From: Marinibacterium profundimaris
GTDB taxonomy: Bacteria > Pseudomonadota > Alphaproteobacteria > Rhodobacterales > Rhodobacteraceae
Length of the DNA: 64,000 nucleotides
Direction: 5' to 3'
Assembly: GCF_002210095.1 (NCBI RefSeq)
Contig: NZ_AQQR01000002.1
Span: 124,001-188,000 of the forward strand
Part shown: piece by piece, positions 46,237 through 55,125 of the stretch
Layout: each line of letters starts with the position of its first letter
Position numbering within the stretch: position 1 is the stretch's first letter
The notes under the pieces: model-generated
Seen by the model: the letters and a program-made list of their open reading frames with translations, nothing else
Told to the model about the DNA's origin: nothing
The model's database searches: none
Translations under genes and position numbers: made by a program

Positions 46237-47685
46237 TTATTCGGCAGCGACGGCAGCCTTGCTGTCAAAGCCTTCCAGCACGGCGGCCGCACAATCGCGT
46301 CCGTCGCGGATCGCCCAGACCACCAGCGAGGCGCCGCGCACGATGTCCCCGATGGCATAGACGCCGGGCATCTCGGTCGCGCCGGTGGTGAATTCGGCCT
46401 TGATCGTGCCCCAGCGGGTCACGGCCAGTTCCGGCTGGTCCCAGAGCTTTGGCAGCTCTTCCGGCTCGAAGCCGAGCGCCTTTACCACGAGGTCGGCCTC
46501 CTCGACGTAATCCGCGCCCTCGATGATCTCGGGCGACTGGCGGCCGGTGGCGTCCGGTGCACCAAGGCGCATCTTCTGGACCTGCACGCCGGTGACCTTC
46601 GCCCCGCCCTCGCCGGGTTCGGTGACGAACCCCTTGGGCGCGCTGAGCCATTCAAAGATCACGCCTTCTTCCTCGGCGTTCTGGGTTTCGCGCTGCGAGC
46701 CGGGCATGTTGGCCTTGTCGCGGCGGTATAGGCATTTCACGCTTTCCGCGCCCTGGCGGATCGCCGTGCGCACGCAATCCATCGCCGTGTCGCCGCCGCC
46801 GATTACCACGACCTTCTTGCCGGAGGCGTTCAGCACGCCGCTGTCGTATTCGGCCACGCTGTCGCCAAAGCCGACACGGTTCGAGGCGGTCAGGTAATCG
46901 ATCGCCTTCACGATGCCGCCCGCTTCCGAGCCCTGAAGCTCCAGGTCGCGGGACTTGTAGACGCCGGTGGCGATGATGATCGCGTCATTCTCGGAGCGGA
47001 TCTTTGCGAAGATCGCGGCATCCACGTCGCAGTTCATCACGAATTCCACGCCGCCGGCCTTCAGCTGTTCGACCCGCCGCATGACGATGTCCTTTTCCAG
47101 CTTGAAGCCGGGGATGCCGTAGGTCAGCAGCCCGCCGGCGCGGTCATACCGGTCATAGACCGTGACCTGGCAGCCCGCGCGCCGCAGCACATCCGCCGCC
47201 GCCAGCCCTCCGGGCCCGGCGCCGATCACCGCGATCTTCTCGGGGCGGTCGGCCTGCGGGGTGATGTCTTCGACCCAGCCTTCGTCCCAGGCGGTGTCGG
47301 TGATGTATTTCTCGACCGCGCCGATCGTCACGGTGCCGTGGCCGGATTGCTCGATGACGCAATTGCCTTCGCACAGACGGTCCTGCGGGCAGATGCGGCC
47401 GCAGATCTCGGGGAAGGTATTGGTGGCCTGGCTGATCGCATAGGCCTCCTGCAGGCGGCCTTCGGCGGTCAGGCGCAGCCAGTCGGGGATGTTGTTGTGA
47501 AGCGGGCAGTGCGACTGGCAATAGGGCACGCCGCACTGGCTGCAGCGGCTCGACTGTTCCTTTGCCTTGGCATCGGCATACTCGGCATAGATCTCGTGGA
47601 AATCGCCGCGGCGCTCCTCGGCGGTGCGCTTGACGGGCATGTCCCGTTCGATCTTCACGAATTTGAGCATCGGCTGCTTGGCCAT
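46237..47685 (-). CDS. gltD: Glutamate synthase (NADPH) small subunit
   Basis: The 482-residue beta chain feeds electrons from NADPH to GltB. Two N-terminal [4Fe-4S] motifs are seen (CSQCGVPYCQSHCPLHNNIP; CGRICPQDRLCEGNC). FAD- and NADPH-binding folds follow (AVIGAGPGGLAAADVLRRAG; VVIGGGDTAMDCVRTAIRQG) and then a C-terminal GDIVRGASLVVWAI. It is the first gene of the operon, unlike the common gltB-gltD order, and is divergent from uppP across 245 bases. Confidence 0.96.
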   Translation of the reverse strand: MAKQPMLKFVKIERDMPVKRTAEERRGDFHEIYAEYADAKAKEQSSRCSQCGVPYCQSHCPLHNNIPDWLRLTAEGRLQEAYAISQATNTFPEICGRICPQDRLCEGNCVIEQSGHGTVTIGAVEKYITDTAWDEGWVEDITPQADRPEKIAVIGAGPGGLAAADVLRRAGCQVTVYDRYDRAGGLLTYGIPGFKLEKDIVMRRVEQLKAGGVEFVMNCDVDAAIFAKIRSENDAIIIATGVYKSRDLELQGSEAGGIVKAIDYLTASNRVGFGDSVAEYDSGVLNASGKKVVVIGGGDTAMDCVRTAIRQGAESVKCLYRRDKANMPGSQRETQNAEEEGVIFEWLSAPKGFVTEPGEGGAKVTGVQVQKMRLGAPDATGRQSPEIIEGADYVEEADLVVKALGFEPEELPKLWDQPELAVTRWGTIKAEFTTGATEMPGVYAIGDIVRGASLVVWAIRDGRDCAAAVLEGFDSKAAVAAE

Positions 47686-47779
47686 GTCGATGTCCCCTCG
47701 ATATCCCTTGGTTGATCCCTGGGTGCGATAGCTCGGGTTGAATAAGCCAAGTCTCGCAGGAAGAAAAGTCAGCAGTATT

Positions 47780-47859
47780 GACCTATATAGGGGTAAAAGA
47801 GGGCGCCAGTACAGATTCTGACGCTCCGGGATGCATTTTTAGGTCACGAACCGGACCTA
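47780..47859. promoter_or_regulatory. GACCTA/TAGGTC sites between gltD and uppP
   Basis: GACCTA occurs at 47780-47785, within the palindrome CCTATATAGG (47782-47791), and again as the inverted pair TAGGTC-N8-GACCTA (47840-47859). This AT-richer divergent region must hold the gltD and uppP promoters. The sites could bind a regulator; none is identified. Confidence 0.35.
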
Positions 47860-47930
47860 TTTAGCGAATTTCTTTCCCCAGTGGCATCTTATACACCTTG
47901 GCCAACCTCTTGCACAGGATCTCTTTCCAC

Positions 47931-48740
47931 ATGCCGCTGTTCCACATTGTCCTGCTCGCCGTGATCCAGGGCCTGACCGAGTTTCTGCCGATATCTTCGT
48001 CGGGTCACCTGATTCTCTTGCCCGGGCTGACCGGGCTGGAAGACCAGGGTCAGCTGATCGACGTGGCGGTGCATATCGGGACGCTCTTCGCCGTGATCCT
48101 CTATTTCCGCCAGGATGTTGCCGTGGCCATCGGCGGGCTTGGCCGGCTGGTGAAGGGCAAGGTCGATACCCATGGCGCGCGGCTGGCGATCGGGCTGATC
48201 GCCTCCACCGCGCCGGTCATGGCGGTGGGCTTCATCCTGCACGCTACGGGGCTGGACCAGGCGATGCGCTCGGTCGCGGTGATCGGGTGGTCGATGCTGA
48301 TCTTCGGGCTGGTGCTGTACTGGGCGGACCAGAAGGGGGCCGAGTACAAGACGGCCGAGGACTGGCGATTCCGCGATGCGATGGCGATGGGGCTGTGGCA
48401 GGCGGTGGCGCTGATCCCGGGCACCTCGCGGTCGGGCATCACGATCACCGGCGGGCGGCACCTGGGCTACAGCCGGGAAGAGGCCGCGCGGCTGGCCATG
48501 CTGATGTCGATCCCGACGATCCTCGCCTCGGGCGGGCTTTTGGGGCTGGACGTGATCGAGGCCGGAGACTGGACGCTGGCGCAGGATGCCGGGCTGGCCG
48601 CGGTGCTGGCCTTTGCCGCCGCGCTGCTGGCGCTGTCGCTGATGATGCGGTTGTTGAAGACGGTCAGCTTCACGCCCTACGTCATCTACCGCGTGATCCT
48701 GGGCACCGGGCTGCTGATCTACGCCTACGGCTGGCTCTGA
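47931..48740 (+). CDS. uppP: Undecaprenyl-diphosphatase
   Basis: The 269-residue membrane enzyme (BacA family) dephosphorylates undecaprenyl pyrophosphate to recycle the lipid carrier for peptidoglycan and other polymers. The two motifs are intact: IQGLTEFLPISSSGHLILLPG and LIPGTSRSGITITGG. Eight hydrophobic segments are visible. I take the ATG at 47931 (MPLFHIVLL); an in-frame TTG at 47898 would add 11 residues. It converges with the NDUFA9-like gene at a shared terminator. Confidence 0.95.
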   Translation: MPLFHIVLLAVIQGLTEFLPISSSGHLILLPGLTGLEDQGQLIDVAVHIGTLFAVILYFRQDVAVAIGGLGRLVKGKVDTHGARLAIGLIASTAPVMAVGFILHATGLDQAMRSVAVIGWSMLIFGLVLYWADQKGAEYKTAEDWRFRDAMAMGLWQAVALIPGTSRSGITITGGRHLGYSREEAARLAMLMSIPTILASGGLLGLDVIEAGDWTLAQDAGLAAVLAFAAALLALSLMMRLLKTVSFTPYVIYRVILGTGLLIYAYGWL

Positions 48741-48760
48741 TTCCGGCCACCGGGCATGAA

Positions 48761-48783
48761 AAAGGCCGGTCGCGCCGGCCTTT
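48761..48783. terminator. Bidirectional terminator between uppP and the NDUFA9-like gene
   Basis: The perfect stem AAAGGCCGG/CCGGCCTTT with a TCGCG loop is flanked by A and T runs on the two sides, so it can serve both convergent genes. Confidence 0.85.
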
Positions 48784-48824
48784 GATCACCTGCTTCAACC
48801 ATCAGGCCCTGAGGGCACGCGCGA

Positions 48825-49808
48825 TCAGATCTTCAGATCGCGCGCGGATTCCTTGATCTCGGCATATTGGCCCGAGGGGCGGAAGCGCCACAGGTAGTCG
48901 GGCAGCACCGCCTCCATCGCGACGGGATCGACGCCCAGGTCCTGCAGGCCCTTGGCATCCTCGGCCACCACGTTGTCGGTCGACAGGTTGGCGATCTGGT
49001 CCCGCGTCAGGATCGTGTTCGAGAACAGGCCCAGCGTCAGTTTCTCGGCCAGGCTCAGGCCCGCGGCCATCCCCTTCGCGGCAAAGCCCGGCATGTTCAT
49101 CACCAGCCGGCGGCGGCGGATGATGGTCAGCATGTTCTGCATCAGCTCGCGGAAGGTCATCACGTCCGGGCCGCCCAGCTCATAGATACCGCCGGGCACC
49201 CCGCCCTTCAGCGCCTTCTCGGCCGCCTCGGCGACGTTGTCGACATAGACGGGCTGGAACTTCGTTTCGGCACCCACGACTGGCAGGACCGGGCCCAGCC
49301 GCGTCATCTGCGCGAAACGGTTGAAGAATTCGTCCTCCGGCCCGAAGACGATCGAGGGGCGCAGGATCACGGCACCGGGCATGTGTTCCAGCACGGCGGC
49401 CTCTCCGGCAGCCTTGGTCCGGGCATATTCGCTGTCGCTGTCCGCGTCGGCACCGATGGCCGAGATCTGGACCAGCGTGCCGATCCCCTTCTCTGCGGCG
49501 ATGCGGGCGATTCGCTCTGCGCCCTCGGCCTGCACGGCCTCGAAGCTGTTGGCGCCGCTTTCGGTCAGCACGCCGACGCAGTTGATCACCGCGTCCGCGC
49601 CGGTCATCACGTCGGCGACCGACTCGTCGTTGCGGATATTGCAGAACACGGGCTCCACCTGTCCGACAACGCCGTATGGCTTGACGAACAGCGCCTCGTT
49701 CGGGCGCCGGGTTGCCACGCGGACACGCCAGCCCGCCTTGGCCATACGCCGCGCAACATAACGGCCGATGAACCCGGATCCGCCATAGATCGTGACCAGC
49801 TTCGACAT
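48825..49808 (-). CDS. NDUFA9-like complex I-associated NAD(P)-binding protein
   Basis: The 327-residue atypical SDR protein resembles the NDUFA9/39-kDa accessory subunit of respiratory complex I, found also in alphaproteobacteria. The NAD(P) motif is VTIYGGSGFIGRYVARRMAKAG. Further segments are AVINCVGVLTESG, YARTKAAGE, RPSIVFGPEDEFFNRFAQ and YELGGPDVMTFRELM. Function in bacteria is not settled; assembly or stability of complex I is likely. The start at 49808 fits the first beta strand, with an upstream AGGCCCCCC-poor leader. It converges with uppP. Confidence 0.9.
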   Translation of the reverse strand: MSKLVTIYGGSGFIGRYVARRMAKAGWRVRVATRRPNEALFVKPYGVVGQVEPVFCNIRNDESVADVMTGADAVINCVGVLTESGANSFEAVQAEGAERIARIAAEKGIGTLVQISAIGADADSDSEYARTKAAGEAAVLEHMPGAVILRPSIVFGPEDEFFNRFAQMTRLGPVLPVVGAETKFQPVYVDNVAEAAEKALKGGVPGGIYELGGPDVMTFRELMQNMLTIIRRRRLVMNMPGFAAKGMAAGLSLAEKLTLGLFSNTILTRDQIANLSTDNVVAEDAKGLQDLGVDPVAMEAVLPDYLWRFRPSGQYAEIKESARDLKI

Positions 49809-49942
49809 GGGGGGCCTCTCCTTTGTCTGCACTTCCCTTGGAATTACCGTTGCAAGGCCCCTCGAACAAGGCGCAAATCGCCGCTTGCCCCAAGACGGGT
49901 CCTTCGCGGCCCATGTAATGCGAAAAACTTTCCAGAAAGCGT

Positions 49943-49971
49943 TTGACACCCCCCGCGACTATCCTTAAACG
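49943..49971 (+). promoter_or_regulatory. Candidate promoter of tRNA-Leu
   Basis: A perfect TTGACA (49943-49948) is followed at spacing 17 by TAAACG (49966-49971), about 18 bases ahead of the mature tRNA 5' end. This is the right place for a stable-RNA promoter. Confidence 0.6.
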
Positions 49972-49988
49972 CCGCTCTCACGTTACCT

Positions 49989-50073
49989 GCCCAGGTGGCG
50001 GAATTGGTAGACGCGCTGGTTTCAGGTACCAGTGACTTCGGTCGTGGAGGTTCGAGTCCTCTCCTGGGCACCA
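49989..50073 (+). tRNA. tRNA-Leu (anticodon CAG)
   Basis: The 85-base gene folds as a class II tRNA. The acceptor arms GCCCAGG and CCTGGGC pair, and the D arm contains AATTGGTAGA. The anticodon stem CTGGT/ACCAG encloses TTCAGGT with anticodon CAG (reads CTG, the major Leu codon in this GC-rich DNA). A long variable arm (around GACTTCGGTC) and a T arm with TTCGAGT follow. CCA is encoded at 50071-50073. Confidence 0.95.
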
Positions 50074-50090
50074 AGCTCTCCGGAGCGACG

Positions 50091-50126
50091 AAAAAGCGCC
50101 GCAACCTTCGGGTTGTGGCGCTTTTT
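50091..50126. terminator. Strong terminator after tRNA-Leu
   Basis: A 16-bp stem including AAAAA/TTTTT ends and the GCGCC core closes on a TTCG tetraloop, with one G-U pair. It lies 17 bases past the tRNA and would work in both directions. Confidence 0.92.
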
Positions 50127-50301
50127 CGTTGGGCCGGCCCCGGTTGCCGCATTCACGCGCAGGCCCATGAGACAAAGGGCGTCCGGCCCGTGCGCGCCCC
50201 GTCCGGGATACCCGAAGGGGTATAGGCGGGAACCCCCGCACGGCCGGCCTCGTTTCCTTCACAATATGCGCCCGCGAGGGTTCAGCACGATGGAGGATCC
50301 A

Positions 50302-52104
50302 ATGACAATCCGAGCCCTGACTTCGACCACAGCCGTGGCAATCTGCCTGACGCTCAACGCACCGGCGGCCATGGCCCAGGGCAACCGCCCCTTCCCGTGT
50401 GTAGCCCCGACCGGTGTCGTGACGGAAAACCCCCGCGAGTTGTCCCAACAGCTGATGGAGATGGTCAGAGACCCCGCCATCATCGGCCGTGGCGGCCCCG
50501 ACAGCATCCAGGTCTGTTCCGCCGGCGCCCTGCAGCGCGGCGTCGACCGGGGCGGAGACGCGCTTCAGGCCGCGATCGGCAACAGCTCGGACGAAGTGCG
50601 GCGCGAGCTGACGGCGCTCGGCGTGCTGGCCGCACCCGCCAACCAGGGCGAGCTTCCCGCCCCGGGCGCGGAGGAGCCGCCCCGGCAGGCCGAGGCAGAC
50701 GCGCCCCGCGCGCAGGAAGAGGCCCCGGGCGAGCCGCAGAACGCCCAGGCCGATCCGGACACCGCCAACCCGCCGGCGGCCGAGCGTCAGCAGCGTGCGC
50801 AGGGTAACCAGGATCAGCCCCGCAATGGCAACCGCCAGCAGCAGGCCGGAAACGACCAGCGCGCCAATCCCGCCCGCCAGCAGCAGGCGCAAGACGATCA
50901 GTCGGCCAACGGCAACCGCCAGCAGAACGCCCAATCCGCGAATGCCGACCGCCAGGTCGGCGAAGCCGGGCAACAGCAGCTGACCGATGCCCAGCGCCAG
51001 CGGCGCGCCCAGGCCCGGGCCGAGCGCCGCGAAGCGGCCGCCGCCGCCCGCGCGGAACGGCAGGCCGCCGCCGGTGAAGAGACCGGCGAAGAGGCGCAGG
51101 CCGAGGTGCAGACCCGCACCGTGGCCGAAGAGGACGTGCGCCGCGCCGATGAGGATTTCGACACCGCCGTGAACGAGAACGTCCAGGCCCAGGCGCAGGA
51201 CAACGACGACGACGAGGGACTCTCGACCTTCGAGAAAGCCCTGCTGCTCGGCCTCGGCACCGCCGCGGTCGGCGCCTTCCTGAACAACGGCGACGAGGTC
51301 GTCTCGAACTCGGGCGACCGGGTCGTGGTGGAGCGCGACGGCGAGTTGCGCGTGCTGAAGAACGACGACGAGCTGCTTGCCCAGCCGGGCGCGGAAGTGG
51401 CGAGCCAGACCTACCGGGACGGCTCCACGCGCGAGACGATCACCTATGAAGACGGCCGCCAGGTCATCACCGTGCGTGGCGCGGACGGCACCGTGCTGCG
51501 CCGCAGCGTGATCCGCGCCGAGAATGGCGAAGAGGTCGTGCTTTTCGATGACACCCAGGCCGCCGATCCGATCGATTTCGACACCCTGCCGGAACCCGAT
51601 TCCGTGGCGTTCCGACAGGCCGCGCCGATGGATGCCGATCAGCAGGCGCTGGAACGCGCCCTGCAGGCCGCCATCGCCGATGACGTGGGCCGCCGCTTTT
51701 CGCTCCAGCAGGTGCGCGACTACAAGCAGGTGCGCGCGCTGGCGCCCGAGGTCGAGCTGACCGCCGTAACCTTCGCGACCGGCTCCGCCGCGATCCAGCC
51801 AAGCCAGGCCGATGCGCTGGCCGACCTGGGCCTGTCGATGCGCGACATCATCGCCAGGGAACCCGATTCGGTCTTTCTGATCGAAGGGCATACCGACGCG
51901 GTCGGCAGCGCCAGCACGAACCTCGCCCTGTCGGACCGCCGGGCCGAGACGGTGGCTCTGGCCCTGACCCAGTATTTCGACGTGCCGCCGCAGAACCTGA
52001 TCACCCAGGGCTACGGCGAGACCGATCTGAAGGTGCAGACCCTGACCGACGAACGCGCCAACCGCCGCGCGGCGGTGCGCAACATCACCGGGCTGCTCTA
52101 CTGA
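50302..52104 (+). CDS. OmpA-family protein with long low-complexity region
   Basis: The 600-residue exported protein has a signal peptide (MTIRALTSTTAVAICLTLNAPAAMAQ) and a conserved N-terminal part of about 90 residues. A Gln/Asn/Ala/Arg/Glu-rich stretch follows (about residues 115-300), then one short hydrophobic segment (LLLGLGTAAVGAFL). The C-terminal OmpA peptidoglycan-binding domain has VTFATGSAAIQPSQ, IEGHTDAVGSASTNLALSDRRAE and the Arg-rich end TDERANRRAAVRNI. It probably links envelope and peptidoglycan. GGAGG lies 6 bases before the ATG. A terminator follows directly. Confidence 0.88.
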   Translation: MTIRALTSTTAVAICLTLNAPAAMAQGNRPFPCVAPTGVVTENPRELSQQLMEMVRDPAIIGRGGPDSIQVCSAGALQRGVDRGGDALQAAIGNSSDEVRRELTALGVLAAPANQGELPAPGAEEPPRQAEADAPRAQEEAPGEPQNAQADPDTANPPAAERQQRAQGNQDQPRNGNRQQQAGNDQRANPARQQQAQDDQSANGNRQQNAQSANADRQVGEAGQQQLTDAQRQRRAQARAERREAAAAARAERQAAAGEETGEEAQAEVQTRTVAEEDVRRADEDFDTAVNENVQAQAQDNDDDEGLSTFEKALLLGLGTAAVGAFLNNGDEVVSNSGDRVVVERDGELRVLKNDDELLAQPGAEVASQTYRDGSTRETITYEDGRQVITVRGADGTVLRRSVIRAENGEEVVLFDDTQAADPIDFDTLPEPDSVAFRQAAPMDADQQALERALQAAIADDVGRRFSLQQVRDYKQVRALAPEVELTAVTFATGSAAIQPSQADALADLGLSMRDIIAREPDSVFLIEGHTDAVGSASTNLALSDRRAETVALALTQYFDVPPQNLITQGYGETDLKVQTLTDERANRRAAVRNITGLLY

Positions 52105-52129
52105 TCCCGGCACCCCCCGGAAATGGAAC

Positions 52130-52155
52130 GGCCGGCCTCCTGGGGCCGGCCTTTT
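52130..52155 (+). terminator. Rho-independent terminator of the OmpA-like gene
   Basis: The perfect stem GGCCGGCC/GGCCGGCC with loop TCCTGG is followed by TTTT. It lies 25 bases past the stop and just before the convergent purU stop. Confidence 0.88.
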
Positions 52156-52159
52156 CGTG

Positions 52160-53044
52160 TCAGCCCATCCGCTCGGACGCGTAGGAGCCGGGGCTGGCGG
52201 GAAAGACCACCGTCTTGTCGTCGTTCATGAAGCAGCGGCGGTGGATATGGGCATGGACGGCCCGCGCCAGCACCTGCGCCTCGACGTCGCGACCGAGCGA
52301 GACGTAATCCTGCGGGCTTTGCGCATGGGTCACGCGGACGGTGTCCTGTTCGATGATGGGGCCTTCGTCCAGATCGGCAGTCACGTAATGCGCCGTCGCC
52401 CCGATCAGCTTCACACCACGCTGATAGGCCTGCTTGTAGGGGTTCGCGCCCTTGAAGGACGGCAGGAAGGAATGGTGGATGTTGATGATCCGCCCCGACA
52501 TCTTCTGGCACAGCCCGTCGCTGAGGATCTGCATGTAGCGGGCCAGCACCACCAGTTCGGCGCCCGATTCCTCGACGATGGACAGCAGACGCGCCTCGGC
52601 CTCGGGCTTGTTTTCCTTCGTGACCTTCACGTGGTGGAAAGGGATGTCGTGGTTCACCACCAGCTTCTGGTAGGTGTGGTGGTTCGACACGACACCGACG
52701 ATATCCACCGGCAGCGCGCCGATGCGCCAGCGGTAGAGCAGGTCGTTCAGGCAGTGGCCGAAGTTCGACACCATCACCAGCACCTTCATCCGCTCGCCGG
52801 CGTCATGGATCCCCCAGTCCATGTCGAAGGATTGCGCGACCGGGACGAACCCCTCGCGCAGGGCCTCAAGGCCCGTGCCGGTTTCCGGTGTGCAGGTGAT
52901 CCGGGCAAAGAAGCGGCCGGTCTCGGTGTCGTCGAACTGGGCGGCATCGGTGATATTGCACCCATGGTCGGCCAGGAAGCCTGAAACGGCGGCGACGATC
53001 CCGCGCCTGGACGGGCATTGAACGGTAAGGACGTATGTCGTCAT
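52160..53044 (-). CDS. purU: Formyltetrahydrofolate deformylase
   Basis: The 294-residue enzyme hydrolyses 10-formyl-THF to formate and THF, balancing one-carbon units. An N-terminal ACT domain (VLTVQCPSRRGIVAAVSGFLADHGCNI) is followed by the formyltransferase-type catalytic domain with VSNHHTYQKL, NIHHSFLPSFKGANPYKQAY and the Asp in DLDEGPIIEQD. Length matches PurU. It converges with the OmpA-like gene. Confidence 0.95.
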   Translation of the reverse strand: MTTYVLTVQCPSRRGIVAAVSGFLADHGCNITDAAQFDDTETGRFFARITCTPETGTGLEALREGFVPVAQSFDMDWGIHDAGERMKVLVMVSNFGHCLNDLLYRWRIGALPVDIVGVVSNHHTYQKLVVNHDIPFHHVKVTKENKPEAEARLLSIVEESGAELVVLARYMQILSDGLCQKMSGRIINIHHSFLPSFKGANPYKQAYQRGVKLIGATAHYVTADLDEGPIIEQDTVRVTHAQSPQDYVSLGRDVEAQVLARAVHAHIHRRCFMNDDKTVVFPASPGSYASERMG

Positions 53045-53225
53045 GTGGGGTTCCCCGGTTTGTGCTGCGCTGCGGCGCAGACGCTGGGGTATTCCTCTAT
53101 GCGTCTGGTTTGGCGGTCAATTTCGGATGCGACCTGTCAGGCGCGTTCTACGGCGCGGCGGCGTTCCGCAGCGGCACCGCGGTCCATTATCCGACACGCG
53201 GCGACGCGGATCGGGGACGGCGCGG

Positions 53226-54290
53226 CTAACCCGGGCCGCGGGGCCCGGCGTCCTTCACGCGAAACAGCCGCGCCGCGATGGGCGCGCCGGTGATCACCAG
53301 CAGGATCCGGGTCAGGTGATGCACGATGACAAAGCCCAGGTCCGCACCGGCGATGATCGACAGCACCGTCATCTCGGCCTGCCCGCCCGGCGCGAAGGCG
53401 AGGAATCCGTTCACCGGCTCGGCCAGGCCCAGCATCACCACCAGTTCGGTGAACAGCGCCGCCAGCGCCGCCAGCAGGACCACAAAGAGCACCCCGGCGC
53501 TGACGATCCGCCGCAGCTCCAGCAGCGTGACGCCGACATAGCCGACCCCGATGCCCATCCCGATAAAGAACTGCGCGGCCAGGATCGCTTCGGCCGGGGG
53601 GCGCGAATGGATCAGCCCGGCCAGCGACAGCACCGCCGTCACGATCATCGGCCCAAGGATCGAGGCCCCGAACAGCCCGATCCGCTCGCCCCCCTTCCAT
53701 CCGACCAGGGCCGCCAGCAGCATCAGCCCCATCTCGGACAGCGGCAGGCTGGCCGCCGGGGCGCCGATCGGGTTGGAGAGCGAGACGCCAAAGCCGTGGG
53801 TCAGGATCAGCGGCGCAAGGGTCACGATGATCAGAACCCGCGTCGCGTGGATCAGGGACAGCGCGCGCACGTCGCCGCCGGCCTCGGTGCCGAAGATCAC
53901 CATGTCCTGCAGGCCGCCGGGCATGGCCGCATACCAGGACGTCGCCCAGTCGAAGCCATAGACCTTGCGGAAGAAGGGCACGCCGACGCAGGCGATCACC
54001 GCGATGTAGATCGGGATCAGGGAGACCGAGAGCGCCATCTGTGGCAGCCGCCCGATCACCTCGGGCGTGACCGAGGCGCCCACCGCGACGCCCAGGATCG
54101 TCCGGAAGGCCACGCCGAATTCGCCCAGCCCCTTCAGCGGCATCCCCGCCAGCGCCGCCACCAGGCAGGCGAACATCGGCCCGAAGAGAAACGGCAGAGG
54201 CAGGGACAGCCGCTGGAACACCCCCACCCCCAGCACCGCCAGCACGATGGTCAGGATCCGGCGGTGGGTCGGGGAAAGTCGGTCGCGCAT
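53226..54290 (-). CDS. AbrB-type membrane protein (PF05145, ammonia monooxygenase-like)
   Basis: The 354-residue membrane protein has ten or so hydrophobic segments in two similar halves (LPFLFGPMFACLVAALAG and ASILGPMIVTAVLSLAG each precede a matching unit). This is typical of the AbrB duplication family, E. coli AbrB being a proposed regulator of aidB. The name ammonia monooxygenase is historical and unsupported. Transport is a reasonable guess, since PGGLQDMVIFG and PGGQAEMTVLS repeat as in transporter-like folds. It is divergent from the GntR regulator. Confidence 0.87.
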   Translation of the reverse strand: MRDRLSPTHRRILTIVLAVLGVGVFQRLSLPLPFLFGPMFACLVAALAGMPLKGLGEFGVAFRTILGVAVGASVTPEVIGRLPQMALSVSLIPIYIAVIACVGVPFFRKVYGFDWATSWYAAMPGGLQDMVIFGTEAGGDVRALSLIHATRVLIIVTLAPLILTHGFGVSLSNPIGAPAASLPLSEMGLMLLAALVGWKGGERIGLFGASILGPMIVTAVLSLAGLIHSRPPAEAILAAQFFIGMGIGVGYVGVTLLELRRIVSAGVLFVVLLAALAALFTELVVMLGLAEPVNGFLAFAPGGQAEMTVLSIIAGADLGFVIVHHLTRILLVITGAPIAARLFRVKDAGPRGPG

Positions 54291-54312
54291 AAAGTCCGAG
54301 TCGGTTTGTGGT

Positions 54313-54352
54313 CCAGTTGCATTCGGTTGTATCCCACTGTATCCCAGTTGCA
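54313..54352. promoter_or_regulatory. Direct repeats between AbrB-type gene and GntR gene
   Basis: CCAGTTGCA occurs at 54313-54321 and 54344-54352. Between them TGTATCCCA occurs at 54328-54336 and 54338-54346, 10 bases apart, so on the same helix face. This is a candidate binding region for the adjacent GntR protein and for RNA polymerase in both directions. Confidence 0.45.
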
Positions 54353-54369
54353 AGGGAGAGGGCCCAGCC

Positions 54370-55017
54370 ATGACGGAGACCACGAGCGGCCAGGGGCGTG
54401 AGGCCTATGCCAGGCTGATCGACGACATCAAGGCGGGCACGCTGAAACCCGGCGACCGCCTGACCGAGGCAGATCTGGCCAGGCGGCTTGGCCTGTCGCG
54501 CACGCCCGTGCGCGAGGCGATCCGGCAGCTGGAATCGGACGGGCTGGTGACCCATGTGCCGCGGGTCGGCGCCGCGATGCGCAAGCTGGATTACCGCGAG
54601 GTCAGCGAGCTTTACGAGATGCGCGCCGTGCTCGAAGCCACGGCGGCGCGGTTCGCTGCGCGCGCTGCCTCGGACATCGAGCTGACCGAGCTGGAGACGA
54701 TCAACGACGAGATGCGCGCCGCCCGCGACGACGTTGTCCGCCTGCAGGAGGTCAACCGCCAGTTCCACGCCGTGCTGCTGGAAGCCGCGCGCAACCGCTA
54801 CCTGCGCCGCGCGGTCGAAGCGGTCTACAAGACGCTGCTGATCCTTGGCCCCACACCCATGGAGGACGGCCTCCGCGCCGACGAGGCCATCGCCGAACAC
54901 GACCGGGTGATCGCCGCCCTGCGCGCCCGGGACGAGACCGGCGCCGAAGCCGCGATGCGCGCCCATGTCGAGGCCGGCCACCGCGCCCGCCTGCGCCAGT
55001 TCCGCGCCCGGTCCTGA
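54370..55017 (+). CDS. GntR-family transcriptional regulator, FCD type
   Basis: The 215-residue regulator has an N-terminal winged helix (LTEADLARRLGLSRTPVREAIRQLESDGLV) and a C-terminal FCD effector domain with metal-ligand residues in EVNRQFHAVLLEAA, IAEHDRVIAAL and HVEAGHRARL. FCD proteins usually sense organic or sugar acids. AAGGGAGAG lies upstream of the ATG. It is divergent from the AbrB-type gene and 108 bases ahead of two dehydrogenase genes that it probably controls. Confidence 0.92.
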   Translation: MTETTSGQGREAYARLIDDIKAGTLKPGDRLTEADLARRLGLSRTPVREAIRQLESDGLVTHVPRVGAAMRKLDYREVSELYEMRAVLEATAARFAARAASDIELTELETINDEMRAARDDVVRLQEVNRQFHAVLLEAARNRYLRRAVEAVYKTLLILGPTPMEDGLRADEAIAEHDRVIAALRARDETGAEAAMRAHVEAGHRARLRQFRARS

Positions 55018-55125
55018 ACGGCGGCCCCCCCCTTGCAACCGGCCTGCCCGCGCGGCACCCTGTTATCGCAACCGCTTCCGGCGCGCGCCCGAGGGGCGGA
55101 GACGGGAGAATATGGGGGGAACATC

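Noticed and set aside
54313..54352. Direct repeats as a possible CRISPR or satellite
   Set aside because: Only two copies of each short unit, located in a promoter region; operator sites explain them better.
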